DNA of 64,000 nt from Cynocephalus volans (GCF_027409185.1 NC_084468.1:99200001-99264000); one strand, 5' to 3'. Counted from the stretch's first letter, positions 33,701 through 45,049 are shown. Program-made: numbers and translations. Notes: generated from the letters alone by a model not told the origin.

Positions 33701-36700
33701 GGTCTCCTCTGACTGCATTGTCTTTGGCATTCCACTGCCATCCATGTACTGTGTGAGCCTAATGTACGCTATGCAGGCAGCATCGTCCCCTACCAGATGT
33801 ACATGAGGGTTCAAGATGATGGTGTGGATTGGTTTATTGCTTTTTAAAGCTGAAAGAAAACAACATGAAAATTAAAACTTTGTTTCCATGTAAGACAAAT
33901 CAAAACCAGTAATAACTTCAGCTGAGATCGATGCATGGAATGTTATTCATTCACTCATTAATCGATTAACTGATCTGCTAACTATTTGCACTAATCAAGT
34001 GCTGGGCACTGTACAAAGTATAAAGGATAAGAGAAAGAGCAAAAGTGGATACAGTTTTGTCTCTGATTCCCCGTATAGGCAATTGGTATGCTTCTCTGGA
34101 AATTTTGATTGATTGGGGATAAAAGTTGGAGAGATGTATTTATTCATAATGGGAAGTGGTTAGAAACAGAAGCCATAATATAAATAGAGGTGAATAAAGC
34201 CTGTACCAGATGCACAAAGCAGTTGCTGTCTTTTCAGCGAACAAACTGCTGGTGCCGTTGACAAGATATCTAGTGGTGGTGTTGGTTTTATTAGTTGGTG
34301 AAGTACAATAGGACAAAGGAAAAATATCAAGAATCAAGTATAGAGATCACTGTCTCTAGAGTCTATTCCATGATCATCCAGATGTGATCATCTAGTAAAA
34401 ATCCAAAATTTGTTGTTGTTTATATAGTCCTATTCTAAGCTTCCAGCTCTTTCTTTTGACTGCGTAGCCCTCAGTAGGCTCCAGCCTCTGTTGTTTGACA
34501 GTAGCTACCCATTCTAATTATTCAATCATCAAAAGATATGAGGATTTAGTGCACACTACTTATTGATTATGTTTCTTTCTTTGATCACTAGAACAGGCTG
34601 AACTATTTTAGCAGTTATCCAAACATGATGCTCATTCTCAGAAAATACCTATTGAAATTACTTAAAACAGGAACCTAATGGTGTTTAGTGTGATACTGAA
34701 ATAGGTTAAAATATAATAGGTTAATTAAGTCTTCTACTACAGATGAAACAGCGTCGATTGAAAGTCAGTCGGACAAAACATTACGAGAAGTTGCCGACCA
34801 GAGAGCTGGAATACAGAGAATATGAGAACATTTACTGAAGCTTTGTTAAGGTGAATTTATCACATAATTCTTTTTGTTTATTTGTTTGCAAATGCCTAGT
34901 GCATATAAGAAAAAGTAATTCATTCAGTACATTTTACTTATAAGAATGCTTGTAATTACTGAAAATGAGTTTGATTATTCTAATCATTACTACAAGTCTT
35001 CTTCAATTCAACAAGATTTCACTGCAAAAAGAGTGAATTCACTTTATGCATCATGTAAACACAGCACAATGTTTAATGTCATCAGGTGGAAGGAGAAGGG
35101 TAAAGGGAATTTCTGGTTTACATTTTCTTTATCACCTGAAGGATTTCTGCAGGAGAAACTTCTTTAGTCAACTGCTCTGAAATGCTTCCCCTGAGACCAC
35201 TAAAATTTTTGCAATTTGAATTGAAATATTTACCTGATTACTCATCTTCATTTACATTTTACTTTGAAAATAAGCAGCAAATACACTTGAAAAGCACTCT
35301 TCTATGTTGACTATTCTGGCGTGCTGTGGTTTCTTTTATTTTTTTCCTACTTGAAATAACACATTTTTGGTAATACATTTTGCAGCTTGTATTACACATT
35401 TACTGGGATTTATAGGGGGTGTATTCAGTCAATATTAGTTTTCATACAAAGTCAGATATTTTTCAAAACACTCCAAAACTTTTAACCCTGTCATACTTTT
35501 TTTTTTTAAATTTAAAATACAAAAAAATTTTGTGGTGTAAAATGTTGAATGAAGGTAAAATTTTTCAGTGCATTAAAGAGCCAGGGAATCTGCCAATTTG
35601 GGAGAAATTCAAAATGTAGTTGGAAAAGGCATGCTTTTAAATTGAGAATAAATGTACCATTTTCAAAGTAGAATCGGTGAAAGTCCATCCCTTCCACTAA
35701 ATTACCCAGAGCTTCAGGTTCAAAAGCAGTAAGGCCTGGGTCACAGATTTTTCTGTAGGAAGAAAAATAATGAAGTTAACCAATAAATAAATGTATTAAT
35801 GTATTTTGTGGTTTCATGTGTAAACATTCTCATTTATCAGTCAGTGAAAGAAAGACCTTTTAAAAAACAACACTAAAAATATAAAATTTTTATTATGGAC
35901 CTTGGCAAGGTGGATTGAGGAGTGGATTCCATAAGGGCATTTTGCAGAGAATTCTAACAGGGACAAACTAAACCAGTTTGAACAGATGATAACTTGTAAT
36001 ACTATAAGAATATCCTTTTTAAATTCTCTACTTTTTTATTTCTAAGGTGAATTCTCCAGTTTTTCCTAGTTTTTCTAAATATTGACTTACAGTAAAATAA
36101 ATATATATTTATACATATGTACATAATGTAAAAAAAAAAAAAAAATTTATCTTAAAAATGTTCTCCAAGTCCTATAGACTCTCTAGTCCCATAAGACCAT
36201 CTTTGGTTCTGAAGCAAAATACTTTTGGAATAATTTTTGTTGGACCACACCTTCTGCATTCATGACACACATCTATATTATAATTGATTTGAAGGAAGGT
36301 ATCACACCCTATACTTCCTGGTAATGTCCACAAGACGTAACTAAGCATGTGTTTAAATTTTATTTCACTTTTAAAATAAAATAAATAGGAGATTCAAATG
36401 CAAATACTAGTCTTCTTTTTAATCCTAGAGACATGATTCAACAAAGGGGTACACAATTTTAAATATTCAGGAAAAGCCAATGGGCTTTCTTTAAAGTTTA
36501 TTTATTCAATAGAGAATTGTTAAACACTTACTAGGTAGTGGATATCCTTTGAAACAAGCAGTTATAACACCATAACCAATACTAGAATAGACGTAAATGC
36601 AAAGTTCTCAAAACCCAGATTACTAATAGACAGTGAACAAAAAAGATTTAAGGGAGAAAGAAAATTTGAGTTGGGCTTTTAAGAATGATTAAGAGTTTTC

Positions 36701-39700
36701 CAGGTGTGTGGGAGGTGGTGGGCAGGAGGCGGGCAGCTGTTATCCTGGTCTAGTTCTGTGCAAATGCAGGGCACATTTGAGGAGTGATGGTGGGTCGCTT
36801 GATAAAGTGAGCGCTGGGTCAGTGGGGTTGGTATGCATGTCCCCCGGAAACAGAGAGGAAGAAATATTTCCTTCGGCCCGTAGTGATCAGGGCAGGCTTC
36901 TCAGAGAAGGTGAGAAAATCTGGATTTAAAGAATTAGTGGCAGTTCACAAGGTAGATAAAAGGAGTACAAATCCAAGGGTTTGGGTCTGTTTGTTAACTT
37001 GCCCCAAAGGGCAATACCGTGGATGGGGCAACACCTAATTTCATATGGAAACTCCCTATTTGAGAGCACATTTTTTTAACTGTTCAATAGAACTATGAAT
37101 TTCAAAAATCTGGCTCACTGTGGTTCTTCAAAGGGCAATATTGGTCATACGATGTGGAATTGGTGTTTAAAAAAAAATACTTCTAAATAGAAATTCACAG
37201 TGGTTATTCTTTGTGGTAAAGACAGCCTTAAAGAGGGGATGGTTGGGGGTGGGTAGGGATTTCAAACTTCACCTCAGCCTGCCTGCTGGGCAGGTATTTT
37301 TAAGCTTAAAGTCAAATATATATAATCTCTTTTTAGGAGCAAGATGGGAAGCACAGTGTTCCTATGGTAACAGGAATTTATTCTGCCAGAGGCTATTATT
37401 TCCTCTATAAATATGGTTTTTGGTTGTCAATATCAGTGAACCAAAGTTTCTTACTAACTTACATCAGCACTAAGATCATCTGGCAATCACTGTGCTATGA
37501 TGGATCTTTTTACCCAGCCATCAAGAGTCAAAATATTTGAAAACCTGTTAATCTGTTCACTCTTTCTCTCTCATCTATCTATCTTTCTATCTAACATCTA
37601 GCTATCTCCTGTAACAGGATTTGGATTAATAAAAAATTCATAAAGCTGCCACTTGATGTGGGTGTGTATATTCTAAGCAGGGGTTCTAAGGACCAGGTGA
37701 CAGAGCTACGCCAATATATTTTACCATCCAAAAAGCTCCCAAATGAAAGTCCTGAAAGTACAAAATCAGGCCAGAATGCAGGCCTCCAGAGGCAAAGTGA
37801 TTCATGAACTGATGTGATCCCAAGGTACTGCATTATTTAAAATACCCTACTTTAAAACTGTCTGAAAGATAAGAAATACCCCACTTTTGCCTGGATACAA
37901 TTGCTCCCTGTCCCTGAACTAAAAACAACAACAAAACACACTTTTACCATTCCAAAGGGAAATGCTATTGCAAAAGGAGATTTTTTTTTTTTTTTTAAAG
38001 AATATTCTTATTCTTTGGAGAATCACATGGGTCTAAGAAGGTTATAACAGCAAAAAGAATAAAAGAGAACAGTTTCTATGGCAGAGATATAAACAACTGT
38101 TTAGTAGAGACCTCCTTTAAACTCAATTTTTCACTATTTCTTTTATTCCAAGTATACTTTATTAGGTCATGTTAAAGAATTGATACTCACACATACATGT
38201 ACATGTATATGCATGTATTTGTATGTATATGCACCCACATTTAATTTATTAGAAATAGCTCCTGCATTTAATTTAGGTCTGACAATTAGTTCCATGTTTT
38301 TATTTGGCTACTATTTGTAACTGATGATAAAAGTAATATCTGCTTATATAAAATTTGGAAAGAATAGGAAAAAAGCAGGAAAAAAATTCACATATAATTT
38401 CATCTCTCATAGAGATAAAATTTTTTTCTTTTCTAAAGCTAATTTGGTATTTTTCATTCCACTTTTAATGCTTTTTTTCTTATGTACTTGTAATAACTAT
38501 GTACAGTCTTTTATATCTTTCTTTATTTTCAGAAAAAAACATAAGTATTTTGCCAGATTGCTAGAAACTGGCAAACTCTTGCACTAAAGGCATCAAAGAT
38601 TACTTAATTGTTACCATAATGTCTTCCTAATTTTTTACTATTATAATTATTGCTTCAATATGTATCTTTGTTCATACATTTTTGTTCATGCTTTCGTTTC
38701 AAAATCCAACGTCATGTGAAATTCTTATAAGTAGAACTATAAGCGAACCTCTATAAAGTCTTTCTGGGATATACTAACTAACTTCCCCACCCCTGCCGCC
38801 ACCACCACCATCATCCCAAAAGTTTGTGCTCCTTTGTGCTCCATTCCCCCAGGGTAGGGAAGTCATCACTGCCCAGCAGTATCTATGCCTCTCTGGCTGT
38901 CAGCAGAGTGTTTATCCTTGTTGATCTACTAGACAGAAAATGATCTTGCATTTAGATTTGCATACACTTAATTAGTAGACATGAATATGCTTTTATTAGT
39001 TTTCCTGTCATTTATTTTTCCTCTTCTGCTAACAGTCAATTCATTACATTTACCTATTTTTCAACTTTTCAATCTTATCCACTCAATATAAAAAATTAAC
39101 TTTTGACATATATTGCAAATATTTTTCTAAGTTTATTATTTGGGCCTTAGTTTTATTTTTGGCTTTTTTATTAAATTATACAAGTAGACTAATTGTTTTA
39201 TCTTCTCATTTATGATTATTTCGCTTGCTTTTAAACTGAAAAAGATGTTTCTAACCAGAGATCAGATTCAATCTCTTCTTTTTGCTTTTCACTCTTTCAC
39301 TAGAGTGGGACTACTTTGTAGTATGGTATAAAAGAAGGGCTTCGATGGATTTTTATCCCCAAATAGCTAACTCATTGACACACATACTTTGTGCAATAAG
39401 CCTTCATGCCTTATTTAAATTGAAAGATTTATTTTTATTTGAGAAAATTAATTTCCTTTATATACCTTATGATCCACTAGTTTATAAACTTTAAGCAACA
39501 GAACACCTTCTTCAAATAAAAATTTTCTTAAGTGACAAACATACAAGAGAGATGCACATAAAGTTGAGCTGCACTGGTTAAGAAGGGAGAAGCCTGCTTG
39601 ATGTCACCTCCTTAACTCATTCTTTGTCCTGGCACCTCTTCAGAACTTTAAGAAAAACCATTTCTTAAACCAGAATGTACTTTTTTATGTGCTCTCTTGG

Positions 39701-40088
39701 TTTTTCTATCTTGCTCACATGGATTGCTCTGCCTGGAATGCCCTTCTCTCATATGGATCTGCGGGTAGTTACACATCTGTGCATTTACAATGATATCCCC
39801 AATCCTTGGATTAGAAGTCAGGTCTTCTCTTTCTGAAATCTTAAATACATTGATTTCTCTCCTGGGGCACTTAGTCATTTATACCTTGAAATAAGACTAT
39901 TGTTGACATATCAAACCTGGAGTCAAATATACATGAATTGATATATATTGCATTCATATAGAAAATACATTTGCCGTATGCATGAAAGCAAAGTAAATGT
40001 GCCTCTACTCACGTGTAAGCTTCAAAGTCCCCATTGTTGATAGCTTCGATTAATTGTTCAGTGACTTTGATAATCTCTTGCTTTCTCG
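30747..40088 (-). CDS. CAMK2D: CaMKII delta, association (hub) domain, 3' part of the gene
   Basis: Exons in transcript order: 40088-40013, 35752-35658, 33849-33624, then either 30750-30747 (ending VPIN) or the tail exon 32052-31958. The protein is a multifunctional Ser/Thr kinase controlled by Ca2+/calmodulin. The part here is the C-terminal hub that joins subunits into rings of 12-14. Matches to the delta paralogue are decisive: [49 protein letters not shown], and the delta-specific [20 protein letters not shown]. All junctions keep frame (phases G|CG, AC|A, G|CT, AA|C). The kinase, autoinhibitory and variable-linker exons are not in the window and must lie beyond 64000. Confidence 0.97.
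30751..31957 (-). other. CAMK2D: CAMK2D intron between tail exon and terminal exon
   Basis: 1207 nt, from GTAAGT at 31957 to AG at 30751. No repeat could be named with certainty and no further exon was found. AT-rich. Confidence 0.7.
31958..32052 (-). CDS. CAMK2D: CAMK2D alternative C-terminal tail exon, apparent frameshift
   Basis: Acceptor CTTCTTTTATTAG before GCCGCCCTGTATTCC; donor TTTT|GTAAGTAAC after 31958. Joined to AA of the previous exon it gives [10 protein letters not shown], as in the human long-tail delta isoforms. It then departs: [14 protein letters not shown] and TGA (31982-31980). The ancestral ending is still legible in the +1 frame as GTSFWQNI with TAA at 31989-31987, so one base has been lost in the GGGG at about 32013-32016 (human protein has SGGTS here). 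The new stop is only 22 nt before the last junction, so decay of the mRNA is not expected. It could also be an assembly error. Confidence 0.85.
32053..33623 (-). other. CAMK2D: CAMK2D intron with an L2 fossil
   Basis: Intron between the hub-core exon and the optional tail exon. A plus-strand L2 remnant lies at about 32690-33085: ACTTGAGTGTATGTTCTTTG, AGGGCAATGTCTTTTACC, then GCACCTAGGAGATGTGCAGT and AAACATTAG. The rest is unclassified. Confidence 0.65.
33624..33849 (-). CDS. CAMK2D: CAMK2D exon: core of hub domain (226 nt)
   Basis: Acceptor GTTTTCTTTCAG before CTTTAAAAAGC; donor CATCAA|GTAAAT. It encodes [20 protein letters not shown], the strand-rich hub core with [20 protein letters not shown], and ends SPTVPI plus two bases of the next codon. 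The exon is three bases shorter than expected: human delta, from memory, has ALSKSNKP where this has ALKSNKP. If the following intron is retained, the frame reads AAG then TAA at once, ending VPIK. The delta identity (rather than alpha, beta or gamma) rests on [14 protein letters not shown] and the [10 protein letters not shown] end. Confidence 0.97.
34725..34838 (+). other. Short CpG-rich open frame of unknown origin in a CAMK2D intron
   Basis: On the plus strand, antisense to CAMK2D, a 31-codon frame from ATG 34743 to TGA 34838 reads [20 protein letters not shown] and then [11 protein letters not shown]. It directly follows CTTCTACTACAG, which looks like a splice acceptor. Five CpGs fall between 34751 and 34797, in DNA that is otherwise CpG-poor. 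I do not recognise the protein. It could be the end of a retrocopy, an unannotated terminal exon, or chance. No A tail or flanking repeat was seen. Confidence 0.25.
35658..35752 (-). CDS. CAMK2D: CAMK2D exon: hub domain (95 nt)
   Basis: Acceptor TTCCTACAG before AAAAATCTGTGACC; donor AAATG|GTACAT. It encodes [20 protein letters not shown] followed by [11 protein letters not shown]. Phase: AC|A at the start, G|CT at the end. Conserved throughout. A T-run and the open frame running past the donor into the intron have no coding meaning. Confidence 0.97.
36540..37000 (-). mobile_element. Probable L2 LINE fossil
   Basis: TTGGGCTTTTAAGAATGATT, TTTTCCAGGTGTGTGGGAGG and a G-rich middle (36700-36900) follow the order of antisense L2. 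This explains why the stretch is more GC-rich than its neighbours. Weak match; family uncertain. Confidence 0.4.
39560..39890 (+). mobile_element. L2 LINE fossil
   Basis: TGATGTCACCTCCTTAACTC, TGGATTGCTCTGCCTGGAAT followed by GCCCTTCTCTC, and CTGGGGCACTTAGTCATTTA follow the L2 order. It lies just beside the 76-nt CAMK2D exon. Confidence 0.55.
40013..40088 (-). CDS. CAMK2D: CAMK2D exon: start of hub domain (76 nt)
   Basis: Acceptor GCCTTTAG precedes CGAGAAAGCAAGAG; donor CAC|GTGAGT follows. The translation, with a G supplied by the previous exon, is [21 protein letters not shown] then FEAYT. This is the first helix of the hub, identical in the residues shown to human CaMKII delta as I recall it. 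The length of 76 nt equals the size usual for this exon in CAMK2 genes. The upstream intron is at least 23.9 kb, because no linker exon (for example the one ending EDEDVK) was found to its right. Confidence 0.97.
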
Positions 40089-40427
40089 CTAAAGGCAAAG
40101 ATAAAGAGTTGGGTGAAAATAAAGGACAAAGACCATATAATATGTTATTCTAATAATATTAATATTTTCCTTAATCAGAGAGTTACTGCTTAAGACCCAT
40201 CCCTCATGGAAGCAAGTGTGGTCTTACTTTCTTTACAATCTCGCTGCTCAAAGTGCACAGACCAGCAGCACGTACCTCCTCCGGGAGCTGTTAGAAACAC
40301 AGAGGCTCAGGTCTCACTCCAGACCTACAGATCCAGAATCTGCATTTTAACAGAACTCTCAGGTGACTCCTGGGCACACGGATATTTGGGAAGCATTGTT
40401 ACATTCCATTTGTTAGAAAACAACAGT

Positions 40428-40618
40428 TGGGCTGGCCCATGGCTAACTTGGGAGAGTGTGGTGCTGGTAACAGCAAGGCCACAGGTTCAGATCCCTATAA
40501 AGGGATGGCCAGTTAGCTCATTTGGGAGAGCGTGGTGCTGAGAACACCAAGTCAAGGGCTAAGATCCCCTTACCAGTCATCTTCTTTTTAAAAAAAAAAA
40601 AAAAAAAGAAAGAAAGAA
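40428..40618 (+). mobile_element. Dimeric tRNA-Ile-derived SINE, subfamily B
   Basis: Left unit GGGCTGGCCCATGGCTAAC, then GGTGCTGGTAACAGCAAGG and GGTTCAGATCCCTATAAAGG. The right unit GATGGCCAGTTAGCTCATTT, GGTGCTGAGAACACCAAGTC, AAGATCCCCTTACCAGTCAT is followed by an A tail that ends in (GAAA)n. Perfect 13-bp duplications AGAAAACAACAGT are at 40415-40427 and 40619-40631. Both units keep the tRNA-Ile-like anticodon arm, unlike the two copies near 18.4 and 20.8 kb. Confidence 0.9.
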
Positions 40619-41079
40619 AGAAAACAACAGTCACCTGGAAGGTCAAGGCTATGTTTTTGTTTTTTAAGTTAGTTTTTACTACCTTATCAACTTGACTGAA
40701 TTTGTGAACATTTTTCTCTTGACCATTAACATATGTGTTATTAAAAAAGATAATCTTAAAAAGTATCACTCTAGGAATATATATCTATCCTCAGAGTAAA
40801 GACAATATCTTGCACTGAGACATTCAACTTTAAATGATTATTTGTATCTCCTCACTGCTCAGCTCAATGAACCCTACAAAAGAGGATGCCAATCCTGTGA
40901 TTGGCCATCATATTTAGATAAATGGCCTGTAGTAAACTCCATAAATTGGAAAAGTGACATACGAATCAATACTGAAGATGCAGGCAGATAAACAGATGGA
41001 AGCCCCTGGTATAGCTGTCAAACTCAACACCAACCATGATTTGTTTCTATCCTTAGCTCACAATTGGTAAAATTATTAA

Positions 41080-41400
41080 TAGTTGATTCAGCTCAAATCT
41101 CACCTATTCAGTAAATTCTTTTCTAATCACATCTGTGTCAGTGTTCTTTCTCTTTTTTGAATGCCTGAGTGCCTATCTCAATCACTTTGCAAATATGCAT
41201 ATGTTATACCTTAACACCTTCTTTAGTTAAACCACATTAGTACTTATTTTAAATTGTCATTTAACTTTGTACACCGTGTAACCTGTCTTCCTAGTTAAAT
41301 TAAAACTCCCTGTGTGCATAGAATATGTTTCTTTCCTTTTATCACCTAAAGACCTTTGTCAACTGTCTTTATAAAATAGATGCTCAATAAGTTTGTGAAT
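41080..41400 (+). mobile_element. L2 LINE fossil
   Basis: TCAGCTCAAATCTCACCTAT at the start, AATTAAAACTCCCTGTGTGC in the middle and ATAGATGCTCAATAAGTTTG at the end match the L2 3' order. Confidence 0.65.
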
Positions 41401-43789
41401 TTGATCAACTGAGACAAATGATAACCTTTTCTTGATTTCAGAACACTGTTCTTTTACTTATAAAGTTATTGCATGAAATATTTTAACAATTACATTTTAC
41501 TGGATTTTCTTTTTAAAAATATTGTGATACTCCCTTAAAATCACTGGAAATAGACTGGAGGAACACAAAAAGTTACTTCCAATCTAGCTTAGTGAGGCAG
41601 GGAGGCTGCCATTTTTCATGGGAAAAGCTGACCTCTGGTTTTAGTTCTTTATTAATTAAAGGAATCAGTCTGCATTTTTTATGAATCTGATCTTCACTGA
41701 GCAGATTTTAACCACAAACTTAAATGTTTACATTCACATTCAAGCTCCAGGTTATCCAGGTGACATTTTCTTATTTAAAAATAAATGTTCTGTAAACCTA
41801 ATTTTACTTCATTGAGACTATATGAGACTACCTCATGACAAATACAAGTAATAGACTATCTTACAAAAATATGATTATTAAATTTGTCCATAAAATTGTT
41901 GCTAACAAGTGTGTGTAATATAAAAATATTACCATATAGGTTAGAATTCAGTTAGTCACATAATTACCTTTCATTTATACAGAATAACATAATATAGGGT
42001 TTCTTAGTTCCTATACACATCTAAAACATTTCTTGTCCTTGTTCATTTAGTTCGTGAATGTCAATAATATATCTAACATGAAAACATACTGACAGATGTA
42101 GAAGCAGAGAATAATTCTGTATTAGGGTTTCTGCCAGTGGTGCATTTTAGCTTAATTTAGTAAGGCAATAGGTGATTCATCTCTTTGGCCTTGATAATAT
42201 GAACATTTGGCAAAAGTTTGTGACAGCTGACCTGATTCTGTAATGTAAAGGACATCGGTGAAGAGGAACTTAGAAAATGAAATTACAAAAATGTGGCTAC
42301 CAAAACTTCCTTCTCATATGAAATCCTCATTTAAAAACCAACAAATTTTTTAGTATGTTTTACAGCTGATAGGAAAGAAAGAAAAAAAAAAAAAAACCCC
42401 ACAGTCTAGAAAACAATGTCATTTTTTAAAAACTAACAAAAAAGAAATGAACATAAGATCAGCACTTTTACAGAGCCTTATTGGGCTAAAACTCAGCTGA
42501 TAGAGTGTGAAAAGTTCAGGATCGCTTCCTGAAGTTTCTGAAAGTCTCTGCACTCCCTCATAAGCATAACATGGAATTAGAAATATTGAGAGGTGCATTT
42601 GGCCATCTCTCACTGTCTGAACCACTGTGGAAATACTCATTAGCTCTTCAATATTTTGCATGCCACAATTGGCTTAAGTTTTGTCCTGCATAATCAAAGC
42701 AACACAAATTGCCTTCTCTCTTAGTTCTTATACTCAGAAACAATGGTGCTTGAGCTGGCAGGACAGCAACTGGGAATTAGCCAGGATGCTTCTGTGCTGC
42801 ATCATCATAAAAGCAACGTGACTCTTTTGGCTGAGGAGGGGCCTGGAACTCAGGAATCTTTAGAGTGCTTGTTTCCCTGGGGCAAAGCTTGAGTGAGTCA
42901 CAGGCAGCACATGACAACTGACTCTTGAAAGGAAAGCAGAAGGCTGGAAATGAATCATTTGTATATAATAGTCAGCTTGTGGTTGGAGCTGTAGCCACAA
43001 GCCTAGTGTCTGACCTAGAATGAGAGTTTGGTGCTAGCGAATTCTACTCTCATTAGCTGTGAGGTTAAGGGACAATCACTGTGTCAGCTGCCTGAATAGC
43101 TATGTTCTGTGGAGAGGGACGACTCTCATCTGGCCTCTTCCCTAATATCAAGTACTGACTACTCCAGAAGTCAAAGTGGGGAGAGCTTGTGATGTGTCCC
43201 GAATTACACCAAGATGAGGGGAGAATGTACCAGTAAGGCATTCCTTGAGTACCAGAAGCTTCTTTCACCTCACAGCTAGCCATTTAATCATGGGGAACTG
43301 ATTGCCCAGTAGTTTTATTTCTGGAACTGAGATGTTTGAGCCTATACCCACAGGGGCCAAAGGAGTTTCTGGGAATTTCCAGGTTGGTGAGGGAAAGGGA
43401 AGAGAGAAAAGCAAGTAGGAGGGAAGTTCCAAATGCGGAGTGTACTTACTTTCCATGCAGTTATGAAAAAGAATTGGGAAGATTTTCATGTTCAAATTTT
43501 TTTGTTCTAAGGAGGCCTGGGCAAGTAAGATGAGGGCATGAATGGTCCTTGGGGGAAAAAAACAACCGCTAAAACTGAGAATAATTATAAAATAAAATGA
43601 TTTACAGATTTCAACTTTTCCTCAAACATCAGATTTGGTTATCACAACAGTGTTCTGAGATATGCAGACAGATATTATCTTTTTGTTTAACAGATAAAAA
43701 CAGATTATAGGCGCTGCCCAAAGGTATGGATTTTGCAGATTACTCCTTCCCACCACTTTGGAACTCTCTCCTTTGACTTAACTCTTCTG

Positions 43790-43823
43790 GTGCTCGCTTC
43801 GGCAGCACATATACTAAAATTGG
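43790..43823 (+). pseudogene. U6 snRNA retropseudogene, 34 nt, no A tail
   Basis: Begins GTGCTCGCTTCGGCAGCAC and continues ATATACTAAAATTGG, a perfect match to nucleotides 1-34 of U6 snRNA as I know it. There it stops without the rest of U6 and without poly(A). Perfect 15-bp duplications GACTTAACTCTTCTG flank it at 43775-43789 and 43824-43838. The promoter elements of a U6 gene are not visible upstream. It is a 3'-truncated, tailless retropseudogene. It lies in the CAMK2D intron, antisense to the gene. Confidence 0.93.
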
Positions 43824-44009
43824 GACTTAACTCTTCTGTTTTTCTTAACACTGTCTAATCACACGTTCTTACTCTTTATTTGTCATATATTCTTTCTCTA
43901 CCTGGACTTTAAATGTTTCAATTCCTTTTATAGGCTCAATCTGAGGTCACCTTCTCACCTTACACTGCATCTCTAGGGTCCTGTCTATACCAGTGTTTTA
44001 AATTGCCAT

Positions 44010-44265
44010 CTCAACATGGATAAGCCTGTAAGACATTATGTTATGTGAAACGAGTCATGCACAGAAAGACAAATACTGTATGTTCTCACTCACACATGGG
44101 AGCTAAAATGAATGGATAAATAAATAAATAAATAGAACTTTTAGAAGTAGAGAGTAGAATTATGGTTACTAGATGCTGGGAAGGGGAGAGGGGACAGGGA
44201 GAGATTGGGTAACGAATACAAAATTATAACTAGATAGAAAAAATAAGTTCTACTGGCAGACAGTA
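44010..44265 (+). mobile_element. L1 3' end (5'-truncated)
   Basis: GTGAAACGAGTCATGCACAG, AAAGACAAATACTGTATGTT, TCTCACTCACACATGGGAGC and TAAAATGAATGG are the ORF2 end and 3' UTR start of a mammalian L1. They are followed by (AAAT)n at 44118-44134 and AGATGCTGGGAAGGGGAG. Only about 250 bp remain. Confidence 0.8.
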
Positions 44266-44289
44266 GTGCTAGGCATTTTTTAATGCAGA

Positions 44290-44845
44290 TAATCTCCTAT
44301 TTGAACTCTTCTAAAGCCTTCTCATTGCTCGCAGAATAAGCACTTGAAGACAGACTACAAATCCCTGCATAATCCAGACCCTGCCCATCTACCAGACCCA
44401 TTTGAAGTGTGAAGGCTGTTTTTCCTTATCCTCTCCACTCCACCCACGCTGCCTTGTTTCAGCAATTCGAAATGGCCATGCTTCCTCTTATGACCAGCCC
44501 TTCATATATCCTGTCCTCTCTTCTTAGAAAATTGTCCCCCATCTTTGCTTCTATTTCTTTTATCAGATCTCAACTCAACTATTATTTCTTCAAAAAAGAC
44601 TTCCTTGATCCTCATGTTAGGTCAGGTCCCTGAATGTTATAAATTCACACTTATCTTACATATGATTTTTAAAAGCAATTAGTACAATTGCATTTACATA
44701 TTTATTTGTGTGTATTTGATTAATCGGTTTCCTCTACTACTTGATAAGGGGCAGGTACAGCACCATTGCAACCCCAGCATCGAACACAGTACGTAGCATA
44801 TAGAAAATGTTCAATAAGTATTTGAGGGAATAGTGGGTCCAGAAC
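44290..44845 (+). mobile_element. L2 LINE fossil
   Basis: CTAAAGCCTTCTCATTGCTC, CAGACTACAAATCCCTGCAT, ATAATCCAGACCCTGCC, then AAAAAAGACTTCCTTGATCC and a 3' end ATAGAAAATGTTCAATAAG follow the L2 order. The 74-codon frame at 44409-44633 is a remnant of this LINE, not a gene. Confidence 0.75.
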
Positions 44846-45049
44846 AAACTCAATTGGTTTCTGATTTCCAATCCAATGGCCTTCCCAATACATGATACTG
44901 CATTATTCAGTGATGATCAGATAGTCTTTAAAAAATACAAAACTGATAAATGGAAATAGCTTAAGTATAAAGCAGCTTATAATGTCTTATTGTTTGTTGA
45001 CAATGAAAGAAAATACTTTTCCTTTTGGCTTGTCTAAAACTGATCATCA

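Larger units (their letters stand above)
35753..40012 (-). other. CAMK2D: CAMK2D intron, mostly unique
   Basis: 4.26 kb between the 76-nt and 95-nt hub exons. Besides the probable L2 (36540-37000) and a plus-strand L2 (39560-39890), it holds A/T runs, a (CTAT)-like tract near 37573-37592 and old LINE scraps at about 38300-38720 and 39080-39260. No CAMK2D exon was found in it. Confidence 0.6.

Noticed and set aside
43436..43510. Candidate minus-strand exon between CTCCTTAG and GGAAA|GTAAGT
   Set aside because: Acceptor and donor look plausible, but two frames contain early stops and the third does not match any CAMK2D linker or kinase sequence.
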